64,000 nucleotides of DNA from Acrasis kona (taxonomy: Eukaryota; Heterolobosea; Eutetramitea; Acrasida; Acrasidae): assembly GCA_026419775.2 (NCBI GenBank), contig JAOPGA020001054.1, positions 1-64,000 of the forward strand. The letters run 5' to 3'. The position numbers and the translations under genes were made by a program. The notes beneath the pieces were generated by a model, which had not been told where the DNA came from, did no database searches, and was given only the letters and a program-made list of their open reading frames with translations. The number at the start of each line of letters is the position of its first letter. The stretch's first letter is position 1. Of the stretch, positions 41,154 to 51,806 are shown piece by piece.

Positions 41154-44024
41154 TTATTTTGTTCTCTTCTTCTTTTTGTTTTTTGGTTCGCTAGCAGCAT
41201 CACTTGATTTTTCAAACAACGTAACATCTCCAGTAACATCCGTGACATCTTCCTTCCGCTTATCATCATCAGTACCACTCATCAACATATTAGCAGTCAA
41301 ATCCTTCGTATCCATTGCAAACATAATATCAGGTTCCACAACCTGCATCACCAACCTTCTTCTATAATTCTTGCCTCTGTTTACAAAAATCTTGACGCCG
41401 ACACGTTGGAATGTTTTTATTTTAATAGTATCTCTCAACACCATATACTCACCAGCATCATCATACTGACAAGACTCCTCCAATATTTTTACATTATGTT
41501 CGAAACCATACCGAGGAACAAACAAAATCAAACCATTCGACCTCACCCTCACCACGTACGCATCTTCGCACTCCACCAACCGATTCGCAAAGAACGTATT
41601 GGTGTACAGCTCCACGCTAGCTCTCTCCGAATACTGCGCCATTCTATTTCTCTTATTCAACCCATCCACGATCGTTCTCGCCAACTCTCTATCAGTCAAT
41701 CTCTTGCTAAGCGGATACAAACCAAGACTACAAGCTAACAACCGATGCACGATCACGTCGGCGTATCTACGAATAGGACTCGTAAAGTGAGTATATAACG
41801 GAGCAGCTAATCCATAATGAACATAGGCATCTGGCTCGTGATCTCCACTTACCAAGTAGATGGCTTGCTCCATGCACCTGGTGACCAATATTCTCACCAA
41901 CGTATCCACGTATTCATCGGCGCTATGATCGATTGCATTCAAGCTATCATTTAGAGCTTTGCTGCTAGTCGTATCCAGCTGTACATCTACAGTAGATAGC
42001 GTTTTCAACAATTGATCGAATTTTTCAGGCGCTGGTCTCGGATGACCTCTCAAACACGCCAGCGTCGGGAACTCATGCAGTATCTTCTTGGCAACGCTCA
42101 CATTCGCCAACAACATGTACTCTTCGACCAACGAATTGGTCTCTCTCATTTGATACATTTCCACATCGGTGGGATTCATCGATTCTCGATCGATATCGAA
42201 TTTGACCTGTGGACTAGCCAAGCTCAAACTACCCGCCTCTCTTCTTCTATTTTTGATTAATTTCGAAAATTTTAATAAATTTCTTAATGCTTGTGCTGGG
42301 AGATCGTCCCTGTTGGTGTCGTCGATAATGTTTTGAGCTTGTTCGTAAGTGAGACTGTGCCGAGAGCGAATCACTGATTTGCAGAATCTAACATCGATGA
42401 TTTGAGCATCTTGATCGACTTCCCATATCACGCTGAATGCGTAGCGATCGACGTCGCTCACGAGAGAACATAAATTGTTGGTGAGTAATTTCGGTAACAT
42501 TTCGATTCTACGGTCAACCAAGTAAACGGTCGTACCTCTTTTGGCGGCTTCGTCGTCCAATGGGGAACCTTCGTGCACGAAATGAGTAACGTCCGCAATG
42601 TGAACTCCGATCTGATAATTTCCATTTGGTAATGGTTTACAATGTAATGCATCATCAATGTCGGTACATCCTGGAGGATCGACGCTCATGACATATTCAT
42701 CTCTGAGGTCGACTCTGTTGGGTGCGGGAACGGTTGCTTTCCAATCCTCTTGCGGCAAACAATTCAAAATGTTTTCGGAAAATGTGTAATGAGGAATGTC
42801 GTGTTCTAAAAGGATGACCCTTGATTCGACATCCGTATTGTAAATATCTCCAAGCGTGCTCATGTAATGTCCATCTGGGAACTTGCTGTCTGATTTCCAT
42901 TCGTCGATGCTTACGGTGATCCTCTTGTTCATGAGTGACAGGCACTGACGGGTGCTGATTCTAATCTTTGGAATGGAACGATCTACTGGTGAAAATAAAA
43001 CTCTCATGACGAGTCCATCCTTAGGGTCGTTGGTCGACTCGTCCAAACTTCCACAATACATTCTCCAATTCTTTTTGGTGATTCCGACGACGCGTCCTGT
43101 GGGAATTTTATCTCCTACTTCGTGATCGTCTTTTGATGAGGATGAAACTGATTGTTCTTGAGCGATGCGTGTACTTGGTGTGGTCCATTGATCTCTTGGT
43201 AAAAGTTCGACTGCTACAATGTCACCGTTGATGGCTCTGTTGATGTTTTCGAAACCCTTGATGAGGATCTTGTCGCCATGATCGGGCGTGATGGTTGCTT
43301 CGTTAATGTTGTTTCTGTTAACGATCAACTTTCCTGTAATGTATGTCTTGGATAACAATCCACGTCTAATTTCTGCTTCTGATTTGTGTTCTTGGAAAAG
43401 GACGCCCTTGGTCTTGCGTTGGCTCTTATTTACTTCTGCATCTTCTTCGAGTTCGTCGCTATTGTTTAGGAATTCTAATAATTGTGGATGTTGTTTCATG
43501 TCGTTGCGAACGTATTGTTGAATGGTCTTGACATTAATTTCTTCGAATTTTGCTTTTTCCATGTTGGCTCTGTCGTTGGTGAGTAAAAGTACTGGCTTGC
43601 TTTCGGAAAGTTTTCTCATGTACCATAATGCAGCGACTCTGATGGCACGGTCGTTGCGATCGTTGGGGGACTCGCTAGCTATTCTTTCTACATAGGTTTC
43701 TTTGTGATGTTCGTTGGAAAATACATAAAAGTGTTTATTCTGCATGCCGACAAGTGCCCTTAGACGATTATAAATGGATGCATTTTGATTCTTGACTTCA
43801 TCGAGTACTGTTTGTAGGACTATAACATTGGTAATTACTGGATTCTCCATAACTGTAATTTGATGTAAAATTACATTTGTATCGGGGATTACATAGCATT
43901 CAGCTCCTGCTTGTAAAACTGTTCCAACACCAGTTCCTATATCGTCTCTCAAATAATGTTCCTTGACAACTTTAACGACATTGCCTTTCTTTGTTCGCTT
44001 CACGAAAGTCTTCGACTTTAACAT
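41154..44024 (-). CDS. DIS3: DIS3/Rrp44, exosome exoribonuclease
   Basis: Catalytic subunit of the nuclear/cytoplasmic exosome. 956 residues, one exon. The PIN endonuclease domain (~44-180) keeps the first acid in VIPDTNVILHQ (Asp48) and ESPNDRNDRAIR. Two cold-shock domains and then the RNB domain follow, with SVDPPGCTDIDDALH (Asp455, Asp457 and Asp458 as metal ligands), RHSLTYEQAQ and SPIRRYADVIVHR. The S1 domain is C-terminal, and the tail is a KNKKKKRTK nuclear signal. The presence of a PIN domain separates it from DIS3L2. Its stop lies only 7 nt from the stop of PGAP1, with shared AT-rich poly(A) signals on both strands. Confidence 0.97.
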   Translation of the reverse strand: MLKSKTFVKRTKKGNVVKVVKEHYLRDDIGTGVGTVLQAGAECYVIPDTNVILHQITVMENPVITNVIVLQTVLDEVKNQNASIYNRLRALVGMQNKHFYVFSNEHHKETYVERIASESPNDRNDRAIRVAALWYMRKLSESKPVLLLTNDRANMEKAKFEEINVKTIQQYVRNDMKQHPQLLEFLNNSDELEEDAEVNKSQRKTKGVLFQEHKSEAEIRRGLLSKTYITGKLIVNRNNINEATITPDHGDKILIKGFENINRAINGDIVAVELLPRDQWTTPSTRIAQEQSVSSSSKDDHEVGDKIPTGRVVGITKKNWRMYCGSLDESTNDPKDGLVMRVLFSPVDRSIPKIRISTRQCLSLMNKRITVSIDEWKSDSKFPDGHYMSTLGDIYNTDVESRVILLEHDIPHYTFSENILNCLPQEDWKATVPAPNRVDLRDEYVMSVDPPGCTDIDDALHCKPLPNGNYQIGVHIADVTHFVHEGSPLDDEAAKRGTTVYLVDRRIEMLPKLLTNNLCSLVSDVDRYAFSVIWEVDQDAQIIDVRFCKSVIRSRHSLTYEQAQNIIDDTNRDDLPAQALRNLLKFSKLIKNRRREAGSLSLASPQVKFDIDRESMNPTDVEMYQMRETNSLVEEYMLLANVSVAKKILHEFPTLACLRGHPRPAPEKFDQLLKTLSTVDVQLDTTSSKALNDSLNAIDHSADEYVDTLVRILVTRCMEQAIYLVSGDHEPDAYVHYGLAAPLYTHFTSPIRRYADVIVHRLLACSLGLYPLSKRLTDRELARTIVDGLNKRNRMAQYSERASVELYTNTFFANRLVECEDAYVVRVRSNGLILFVPRYGFEHNVKILEESCQYDDAGEYMVLRDTIKIKTFQRVGVKIFVNRGKNYRRRLVMQVVEPDIMFAMDTKDLTANMLMSGTDDDKRKEDVTDVTGDVTLFEKSSDAASEPKNKKKKRTK

Positions 44025-44447
44025 TCACACAGACAATTTGTTGAAGTTCAATTACATGATTACAACAAACTTTGATGCAAACTAACAGTAATGGTAAAGT
44101 AATCAACGATGGACAATGGAGAATGCAAGCATTTATGATTATGATTCATTCACAAAAATCAATCATGCTCCGACTGAAAGACTTTCTTTCGAAGCCCCGT
44201 TTCACTTATATTGTTACAAAAAAAAATATCGGCACTAACAATGGGCACTAATTTATTACAGGGGCATTTACTTGAGCTTGTGCACTGACCACTTCTCGGA
44301 AGCTTTCCTTGTCCTTCTTTGATTTATTGATATATTTGCATTTCTTCTGTGTCACCTTAATTATTTAATTATTTATTTAATTATTTATTTAATTATTTAT
44401 TTATAGTGGCTGTACAGTTTCATTTAATTATTATAAAAGAACATAAC
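44025..44447. other. Spacer upstream of DIS3, with AT minisatellite
   Basis: About 420 nt including the AT repeat at 44358-44405. No gene is supported. Confidence 0.5.
44358..44405. repeat. AT-rich tandem repeat (~12 nt unit)
   Basis: About four copies of a TTTAATTATTTA unit lie between the DIS3 promoter and the acidic small gene. It is low complexity and likely to vary in length. Confidence 0.8.
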
Positions 44448-44757
44448 ATGACTACTGAAGTGATGATGGGATTTGATTATAATTCTGATATTACAGAAGT
44501 GGATATGTCTGAGGACGATGAGTTTGATTTTGAGACGGATGTTGATGAGATGAGACCAATCGCAAAAAAATGAAGGGCAAGCAGAAGGGAACCATTGTCA
44601 TGTCTGTGTCCCTAAACGCAAACACCCTAGTATTAATGAATATCATACTGATAAGTCAGACATTACCTCAACACTACATGTTGCCATTGTCGCTACCTCC
44701 GTTAGTAAGGAGTGCGATAATGACTCTAGTCGAAACGGACTACTTGGGCGCCGTTAA
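44448..44757 (+). pseudogene. Small acidic gene, frame broken at an A7 run
   Basis: An ATG at 44448 opens an acidic frame (SDITEVDMSEDDEFDFETDV) that hits a TGA right after the A7 run at 44564-44570. A second frame across the same run continues as polar protein with HCHVC and runs to 44757. A single extra A would explain the break. The codons read like protein on both sides, so this is a small gene with a sequencing shift or a recent relic. The product resembles nothing I know; HCHVC hints at a metal site but is too short to call. Confidence 0.4.
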
Positions 44758-45015
44758 GACCCAAACATATACGCCTGTTACCACAACAGGTATAATTCAA
44801 TACTAGTGCGAGGATTGAAGCATATGATGTATTGCATTGTGACAGTAGTAGTCCTTAGAATGCATCATGTCGGCTTCACCACCAGAGAGCACAGGAACAT
44901 CAAGAACCAAAACAAATAAACATTCATTGTGTGTATTAAGGTGGCACTTGGGCGTATTTATAATATTCAATTTAGGAATTGGAAGGGTGTAAATGTTGTT
45001 ACAAAATAAAAAACA

Positions 45016-45355
45016 CTAATTTTTCTTTGTGTTGGGGTGTAGAGAGGACAGATCAGTAAATAGTGTTAACGAAAGTCGGTATCCAGAAGTTAGGCTTTTG
45101 TTGTAATAATGCACGCTAGAGGCTGTAAATGTAATAATGTCGCACGGCTGCATGTTGATAATTGCATCAGGATCTTTAAGAACAAGTTCTCCTCCCGTGT
45201 ACTCTCCAAGAGGGAGTAATGGCACAATGTCCAAAATGTGGGTTGTCCAAATGTGATTTTGGTGATATATTGTAATTAACAGCGCAGCACGTAAACGGAT
45301 TGAACATTAACTCCATCGCATCTGGTAACGTAGCAGAAATATATACCTCATACAT
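45016..45355 (-). pseudogene. Fragment of a 2-oxoglutarate/Fe(II) oxygenase (TET/JBP-like)
   Basis: Two frames together show the core of a 2OG-Fe(II) dioxygenase. One frame (45355 to ~45195) reads AVNYNISPKSHLDNPHFG, holding the HxD iron motif. The other (~45235-45016) reads PLGEYTGGELVL, then the distal His in SSVHYYNK and the Arg for 2-oxoglutarate in SGYRLSL. This order matches TET/JBP-type enzymes, which heterolobosean amoebae (Naegleria) and many fungi carry in several copies. The two parts are out of frame and the N-terminal half of the protein is absent, so it is broken. It lies in a gene-poor stretch between two other short relic-like frames. Confidence 0.6.
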
Positions 45356-45614
45356 TTCCGGCAGGTGTTATTTCTATCTCCAGAATAGAATTATTTTCAA
45401 AACCATAACTTTTTCCATTACTGCTCTACTTGAAAAGTATTACTCAAAAGAGATAATTGTGCTTTCCTCAGCCGCAATTTAATCCCCTTATCAATCTATC
45501 TTATTATTCTTGCTACTTCTTGTGAATTTGTCATGCACCTCACTGACTAAATTGCATCTTTCTGATAATAAATATTGTAATGAAACATTTTACAAAAATG
45601 TCAAAAGTAATAAA
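45356..45614. other. Spacer upstream of URI1
   Basis: About 260 nt between the oxygenase fragment and URI1. It is AT-rich, with no gene or RNA supported. The frame of URI1 stays open upstream to 45510 without protein-like character. Confidence 0.5.
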
Positions 45615-46470
45615 ATGAACAAAAAACAAGAGGAGGAGGTTCGTGCTTATGAAAAGCATTTTAAAGAGACTGTGGCCCATCACAGATCGAATATGGATAA
45701 ACTTAATGCTCAAATAACCCAAAATCAAACATTGATCGATTCACTCAAAACCCTCCCACACAAATTATCACACGAAATAATGGTACCTTTGGGAAGTCAC
45801 GGTATGGGATTTATGCCTGGTAAAATTGTGCACACAAATGAAGTTATAATACTTGTCGGGGCAAAGTATTTTTTACCGCACAACAACATTCAGAGCAGTA
45901 GAGATTATTCAAAGAAGAAGGATGAAAATTGAAGAGAACATTAAATTAGAAAAAGAGTCTATGCAACGCCTGTACAAGCAAATGGGACTAAAATCCGAAC
46001 TTGAGCAGTTAGAGGACAATTATGGAGATGATGATATTAAAGAAATTGTTGAAGATTACACAGAAGAGGACAGTGTTCCGGTTTCTGTTCAAACTAAAAT
46101 AAAGGAAACAAAACCTGCCGATAACAAGGCCATCTCTGAAATGTTCAAGAAACTTGCAGAGGAAGAAGAAGAAGAAGAGGAAGAAGAAATAAATACAGAC
46201 AGAATGGTATCCATAGATAAGGATTTAGAAGAGGAATTTTCAAAGATATTTGGTGCATCCAATCAAAATACTGTCCCAACCTCATCTCAAACTAATAATA
46301 AAATTCCTGTTCAAAAAGCACCCGAAAAGAAACCAAAAGTAGAACAAACAGGCTTCACTGGTGCGGTAGTGGAAAGGGAGACTAGTAAAATACAGCAGAG
46401 TTCGAAGGAAGCCCCTACTCCTGCTGCCAAAGTATCAAAGTTTAAGCAAAAGATGATGGAAAAAAAATAA
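45615..46470 (+). CDS. URI1: URI1 (unconventional prefoldin RPB5 interactor)
   Basis: URI1 is a prefoldin-like scaffold of the R2TP cochaperone that assembles RNA polymerases through RPB5. The ATG at 45615 fits best. The prefoldin part has coiled coils flanking SHEIMVPLGSHGMGFMPGKI and VHTNEVIILVGAKYF. An acidic middle with a run of Glu follows. The C-terminal URI box GFTGAVVERE is present, and the end is KVSKFKQKMM. The frame changes in a T6 run at 45869-45874. One extra T gives 284 residues that keep the conserved YFYRTTTFRAVEIIQRR; a 28-nt intron (45866-45893) would also keep frame but drops part of the motif. Confidence 0.88.
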
Positions 46471-46533
46471 ACTGATTCTGTGAAGTTATGTCTTGTTTTT
46501 ATGAGAAGTTGTTCTTTGTCAACCAAGCACATC

Positions 46534-47986
46534 ATGTCACAAGCAACATCACAAGATGGAGATGTTGTACCGTTAGCGTCAAATGAGAAAACTTTAACAA
46601 CTAGCGAGATACAACAACAAAAATTAGATAGACTAGCAAAAGAGCGAAGAGAGCAGCAAGTAGCATCTAGAAGGGGTGCGAGAGCTAACCGACAGGGGGT
46701 AAGTCAAAATCACACCACTTCCATTAATCCTATAGCCCCCTCCTCTCATCACATCAGTCAAAGCTACAGATGCCTATCCAGACAATTTACTTAACAAGTA
46801 TTTGAAGTGCGGGTTTTCTGACATGCAAGGAAGAAGACCAACAATGGAGGACACTCTTGTCATTGAACCCAAATTAAGAACCACAACATACACAAACTCA
46901 CAGCATACCCATGATGAATTATTCGTGGGAGTTTATGACGGTCATGGAGGCAAAGAGGCTGCAGTTTACGTCAAAGACCATCTACATGTAACATTTAAAA
47001 ACAAATTAGATCAGTGGGACCAACTCAATAAAATCAAACAACAAATACAAGATTTATACACGCGGAACGAACACGTATCGGAGGATTTATTTCATCAAAT
47101 ACACCAGTTAAGCGCTTCCCTCTCCGGTCACGTTAACATGATTTTAATGGACAAGCACAATTGCAACAAGGTCAAAATGAAAAAAATATTACAACAAGAG
47201 AGCGTACTTCAAATCCTACAATCAAAATCAGAAAAAAAATCAAATCCCGATGCCTCTTCATCTTCTTCATCATCATCATCATCATCGGACGAAGATCAAG
47301 TCCAGGCGCGACAACGCTTAGAAAGAATCAAAAAGTTAAAAAAGAAGAGGGCCATCTCCAAGGAACGATCCATCCAACCCATCGAATTGTACAACATGAA
47401 CGACACGCAGGCCATTCCTCTCATCATGAGAAACACATTTTTACAAATCAACGAATCACTTTGTGAAGAGCGCATCAAGAATGGAACGACCGCGTCCATC
47501 GCTTACATTAGACAACAAACACATTTATCATCTTCGCGGCAACTCTACGTTGCGAACGTCGGCGACTCCAGAGTGGTATTGTGCAGGGACGGAAAGGCTC
47601 ACAGGTTGACTTACGACCATCGACCCAATGACATTGACGAGATGAGAAGGGTCAAGGACGCAGGCGGCACCATCGTGAACAATCGCGTCAATGCCATTTT
47701 GGCAATTACCAGAGCCATAGGAGATGTCTATCTCCATCCGATGGTGACCAGCGATCCCTACACCAGCGTAGTTGATTTGATGCACAAGAGAGATGCTTTT
47801 GTGATTGTGGCGTGCGATGGACTGTGGGATATGGTGGATGATCAGGAAGCGGTGGACTATGTCAAGAATGAAATGGATCCGAGAGTGGCGAGCATGAGAT
47901 TGAGAGATTTGGCGTATCAGAAGAATAGCACCGATAACATTAGTGTGGTTGTGTTCAGGATAACTGAGCCATTGTGTGATTCGTGA
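46534..47986 (+). CDS. PP2C-family Ser/Thr phosphatase (PPM)
   Basis: Two exons (46534-46698 and 46736-47986) around a 37-nt intron (GTAAGT...CTATAG) give 471 residues. The PP2C motifs are complete: GFSDMQGRRPTMEDT, VGVYDGHGG (metal Asp), VANVGDSRVVLCRDG, LTYDHRPND, AITRAIGDVYLHP, VACDGLWDMVDDQE and STDNISVVVF. A ~125-residue insert after the second motif carries helices and a run of 11 Ser encoded by TCT/TCA repeats near 47255-47290. It is a Mg/Mn-dependent phosphatase with an unusual insert; its targets are unknown. The intron comes before the catalytic domain. Confidence 0.94.
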
Positions 47987-48012
47987 ATAAAATATATAAA
48001 AATGACTAGTAG

Positions 48013-48896
48013 TTAGATGGATGTTGTTTTGTTTTTATTGTGTTGATATCTTTGTAAGCATTGTAATGGAACTCGATGTGCTGGTTCCCAGGTACATACA
48101 TTTAGGTCCTTCCATTTACATTTGTATTCGTTGTACTTTGAGTGTGAGTGAGTGGAGATGAAGAGCGGTTACTTACTGGTTCAACAATGTTGGATTCGTA
48201 AATTCGTTCGTCTAGAATGCCCAACAAGATGAATTGTTTTTTTGGAATGATGCCTTTTAACAAGTTTCTGGATTTATATTGTGCTCGTCGAGCTTCAAAT
48301 TCTTTTATTAAATTATTTGATGAAATGTCTTCTTTGGGTATCCATGAGGATTTCTCTATTGGGTAGTGGAGCCATTTTACTAGATATTCTACATTCTTAT
48401 TGCCCCTTCGAAGCAATATACATTCGACTTCAGAGGATTCTTCATCGCCACTATTCTCACTTTCGTTTTTTTCAGAATCATCATCATCGTCTTCATCGCT
48501 GTTTTCTACACTCTTGCTTTTTTCAGAATCCTCGTCCTCTGAAATGTCGTCACTCTGGTCTTCCTCAGAGTGGTTCGATACATTTTCGCTTGGATTTTCA
48601 TCATTCATAATGTTGTTTACATCTTCTGCCGAGTCGGTGACTTCGGGACTAGATGTATTCGTGGCTAATGATTCATTCAAGCCATTATTCGTGTGTTCAA
48701 TATCTTTGTGTTGATTGTTGGAACAATCTATTTCCTCATTAACAAACGCTCCATTGCAATCGTCGAGTTCCATTTGCTCATTAAGCATTCCGTTAAGATC
48801 TATGCTTAAAAAGGTACTCTGTTGGACCACTTCAATAACTTCTTCATCACTATCGCTTTCCACAAGGATGGCTGAAAATGTTTTCGAATTGGACAT
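48013..48896 (-). CDS. Tandem chromodomain protein
   Basis: The long frame continues past a GTAAGT donor; removing a 41-nt intron (48136-48176) reveals a last exon (48135-48013). The protein then has 280 residues. A first chromodomain lies at ~157-205 (VECILLRRGNKNVEYLVKW, PIEKSSWIPKEDI). A second at ~226-270 joins GILDERIYESNIVEP in exon 1 to YNEYKCKWKDLNVCTWEP in exon 2. The N-terminal half is acidic. Two adjacent chromodomains resemble CHD remodellers but without any helicase, so it is probably a histone-methyl reader in a complex. Its stop is 26 nt from the PP2C stop. Confidence 0.85.
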
Positions 48897-48964
48897 GATT
48901 GTAATAATAGTTGACTAAGTTGTTGTTGAAATAAGTTTGAAAATATTTAGCTATAAATAATTAT

Positions 48965-51263
48965 TTAATGATCAGTCATTTCAATCTGTGTTGCGGCAGG
49001 TGGTTTGATTTGACATGAATCCATGTCACAAAACTTGTCAGGAGATGGTTCTTCACCAGATTGGAACTGTAATTGTTTAAGACTTGCCTTCCTACGTTGG
49101 TACTCTTCCTCATCAATCTCTTCATAGGGCATTTGTGGATAAGCTTTCTTTTGACCCATGTCAAACCTAGGCAAGAAACTAATGCCCTTTAATTGATATT
49201 GGAAGTAATCAAGAGCGTGTTGTATCTGAGGACCTTCTGTCTTTGGATCAAACGTAACAGTGCAGCTTACTTGGTTATCAGCCCAGTAACGTTGTAAAAA
49301 CGAAGCCAATGAAAGTTGTTCCCACATTGAAACTTCCTTCACAACTCTAACACCCTTTCCAGCATCAATAGGGAACTCCGCAACAACAGTATTAGTAGGA
49401 TCGTCAACTGCAGGTTCTAAAGGATAATTTGCATCACGCAACACATCTACAAGCACAGATCTACAAGAAAGCCGAAGTCTTCTAATATAAAATCTTGACT
49501 CTGGATAGTGCATACCAGGAGTAGCACCGGCCAATAACGAAACAGTGCCACTTGGCTTTACGGAAGTAGTTTTAATAGATTTTGGAACAACAAAAGAATC
49601 AGAAAAGATGGAATCATATTTTTGAATCGCATCGTAACCTTTTTGACACCAATTACGTAACTCATCTAAACCATCTCTTGATATAAATTGTGCGACTCCT
49701 GACATGCTACAACCAACTCTACGATTTCTCAACATGACACCGTTACTTTCTGGCCAATGTGTATTTGCTAATGTAACGGTCTTTGCATACAAAAAGGCAT
49801 ATTTTAAAGTTTCAAGGTAGTCATTTAAATTTTCATTGTTCATGGGGAACGTCTCTACCAAACAACACATTTCAAAGCTTTCTAAAGTTTGTTCCAAGCA
49901 TGGGTTGCCTCCTCTTGCCCTTTCGTCCTTGTTGTCAATTGGGTCTTGTAATCTACTATACTGTCGCATGTTTTGTAGCCAAGCAAATCCAGGTTCTCCA
50001 TTCTTGATGATGGCTTCAGTTACGGATGAATAATCCATACCTATCACTGTGAGTCATGAAGTGTGAAAAAATGTTTTACCTATTCTTGCAAAGATGGAGT
50101 TGTTGGACGTCCATCCATAAGGTGCTCTATGAGGGTTTATGTCATAATTCTTTAGATTAATGAACTCCTCGCTATTCGGATCTCCGAAAGCAATTTCTGC
50201 AGTTTGTCTTATCTATGATTTTGTAATGAAAAAATTGTAAGATTGACTAACATTTCCGGCAACAATGCATCTGCCTATGTAGTTCATAATGTCAACAATA
50301 CATGTCACGGTCAATACGTTTCCTCTGATCAACACTTGAGTAATGTCATTGTGCAATCTTTGTAGACTGGCAGGACCACTGCTTACGCCACCAAATCCCT
50401 TGATGGGCTGTCCCACTGGCCTAATGAGACTATAATCAAACACAACGGGTGCCGTTTTATCAAAATAAGAGTCTAGGAGAGCTTTGACGGACTAATGCAA
50501 TAAAACAACAATTATAACAAAGAACATACCTCCACCCATCCTTCTCTTGAATCAGCTATTTGATGAACGATGGGTTGCTTTGACGTATCAGGCCCTAAAA
50601 TTTTTATAGAACCTGCACCCTTCGTGTCAAATCCAACGCCCACACCTAACATTGACAAGTCCATCAAGAAAACAAATGGTTTGGATGGCGAATCACGAAT
50701 GTTTTCTGTGCTCACGAAAGCACTTAAATGTCACGTTTGTATTTTATATGCAAATACTTACCAGTTGTTTAAAGCTGCATACATTCCCTTTTTTTCTGTA
50801 AGAGGTGTTCCCATGGCCCACAAACCTCTTCCTCGGCGGGTAGAAATTTCATTTTAAACATTCGATCGTACATCTCTTGGGCACTTTTTTGAGCGCGTCT
50901 GGAGTCCCATCCGAGATGATGCGCCTCAAACCATTTTTTCTGCATGTTGTATGTTCCATTAACCACTCGCTCAATTGTTTCCCACCATTGTTCGTTTACA
51001 CCATCTTCTTTGACCCTCGAATACGTTCTTTTATAAACAATTTCTCCTAAACCATTGAATCCAAAGGGTGCTGACTTTGTTTTGTATTTTTCGATAAACT
51101 TTTCACTGACTTTAAATCTTTTTTTTGTGGATTCTCCGTAGTATTGGTGATGCCCCTCATACTGGTGATCCATAGAACTGAAAAGTCTCGAAACACTTAA
51201 TGATTGTTTGATAATCGATATTTTGTTTATTTGTAGCTTTGTAATAAGTCCAGTCTTGAACAT
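48965..51263 (-). CDS. Adenosylcobalamin-dependent (class II) ribonucleoside-triphosphate reductase
   Basis: Reduces ribonucleotides to deoxyribonucleotides using coenzyme B12. Five exons (51263-50762, 50722-50530, 50491-50252, 50212-50080, 50046-48965) with introns of 33-39 nt give about 716 residues, close to the 739 of Lactobacillus RTPR. Motifs present: VYKRTYSRV, GRGLWAMGTPL, LNNCAF (Cys168), MLGVGVGFD, NPCLEQ (Cys406, Glu408), then CCLVE, and the C-terminal redox pair CDMDSC. One base is missing at a G/C3 run (50838-50840) inside the conserved GRGLW stretch, with no room for an intron. The first ~30 residues (RLFSS before MDHQYEG) could be a mitochondrial presequence. Confidence 0.93.
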
Positions 51264-51806
51264 GTTCTTAGCTCTGGTTTTTGTTTACAGTGTTCGAAAA
51301 ATAGGTCTAAGCTTGAACAGGCTTCTTGGTTCTTGTTTTTATTTATAATAGTTTACAATCAATCTTTCCAACATGGAAATCCTATAGTAGAAATCACAAC
51401 CAAGATTTATGACAGAAGTGTTCATTATTGTCATGTATGGAACAAGTTCAAGGTCCTTCATAAAATAGAATAGTAAAGTTATCCAATAAATGCTCAATCA
51501 CAACAGCACCAGGCCAAAAGCCAATGGTGAAAACAAACTTTCTTAAATACCAGACGATGTTATCAGATTGGTTATTTTATACTTGTGTGGAAATCTATCC
51601 TCTTGACCAAATGCTCAACAAACTCCACGGATAGAAGAGCCCACCCGAGCGACTACCTATCGTTCTCATTGGTTGCAAATCGAACAATTAATAAAAAATG
51701 ATTTCAAGTCAATTATTTTTATTTAATTGATCCAATTCTTGATCACTTTGTGTAGGAGTAATCAGTCTGTTCAATGTATCCTTGTTCGTATCGTAATACA
51801 AACATT
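51264..51806. other. Spacer upstream of the reductase
   Basis: About 540 AT-rich bases between two minus-strand genes. No open frame, RNA gene or repeat is supported. Confidence 0.55.
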
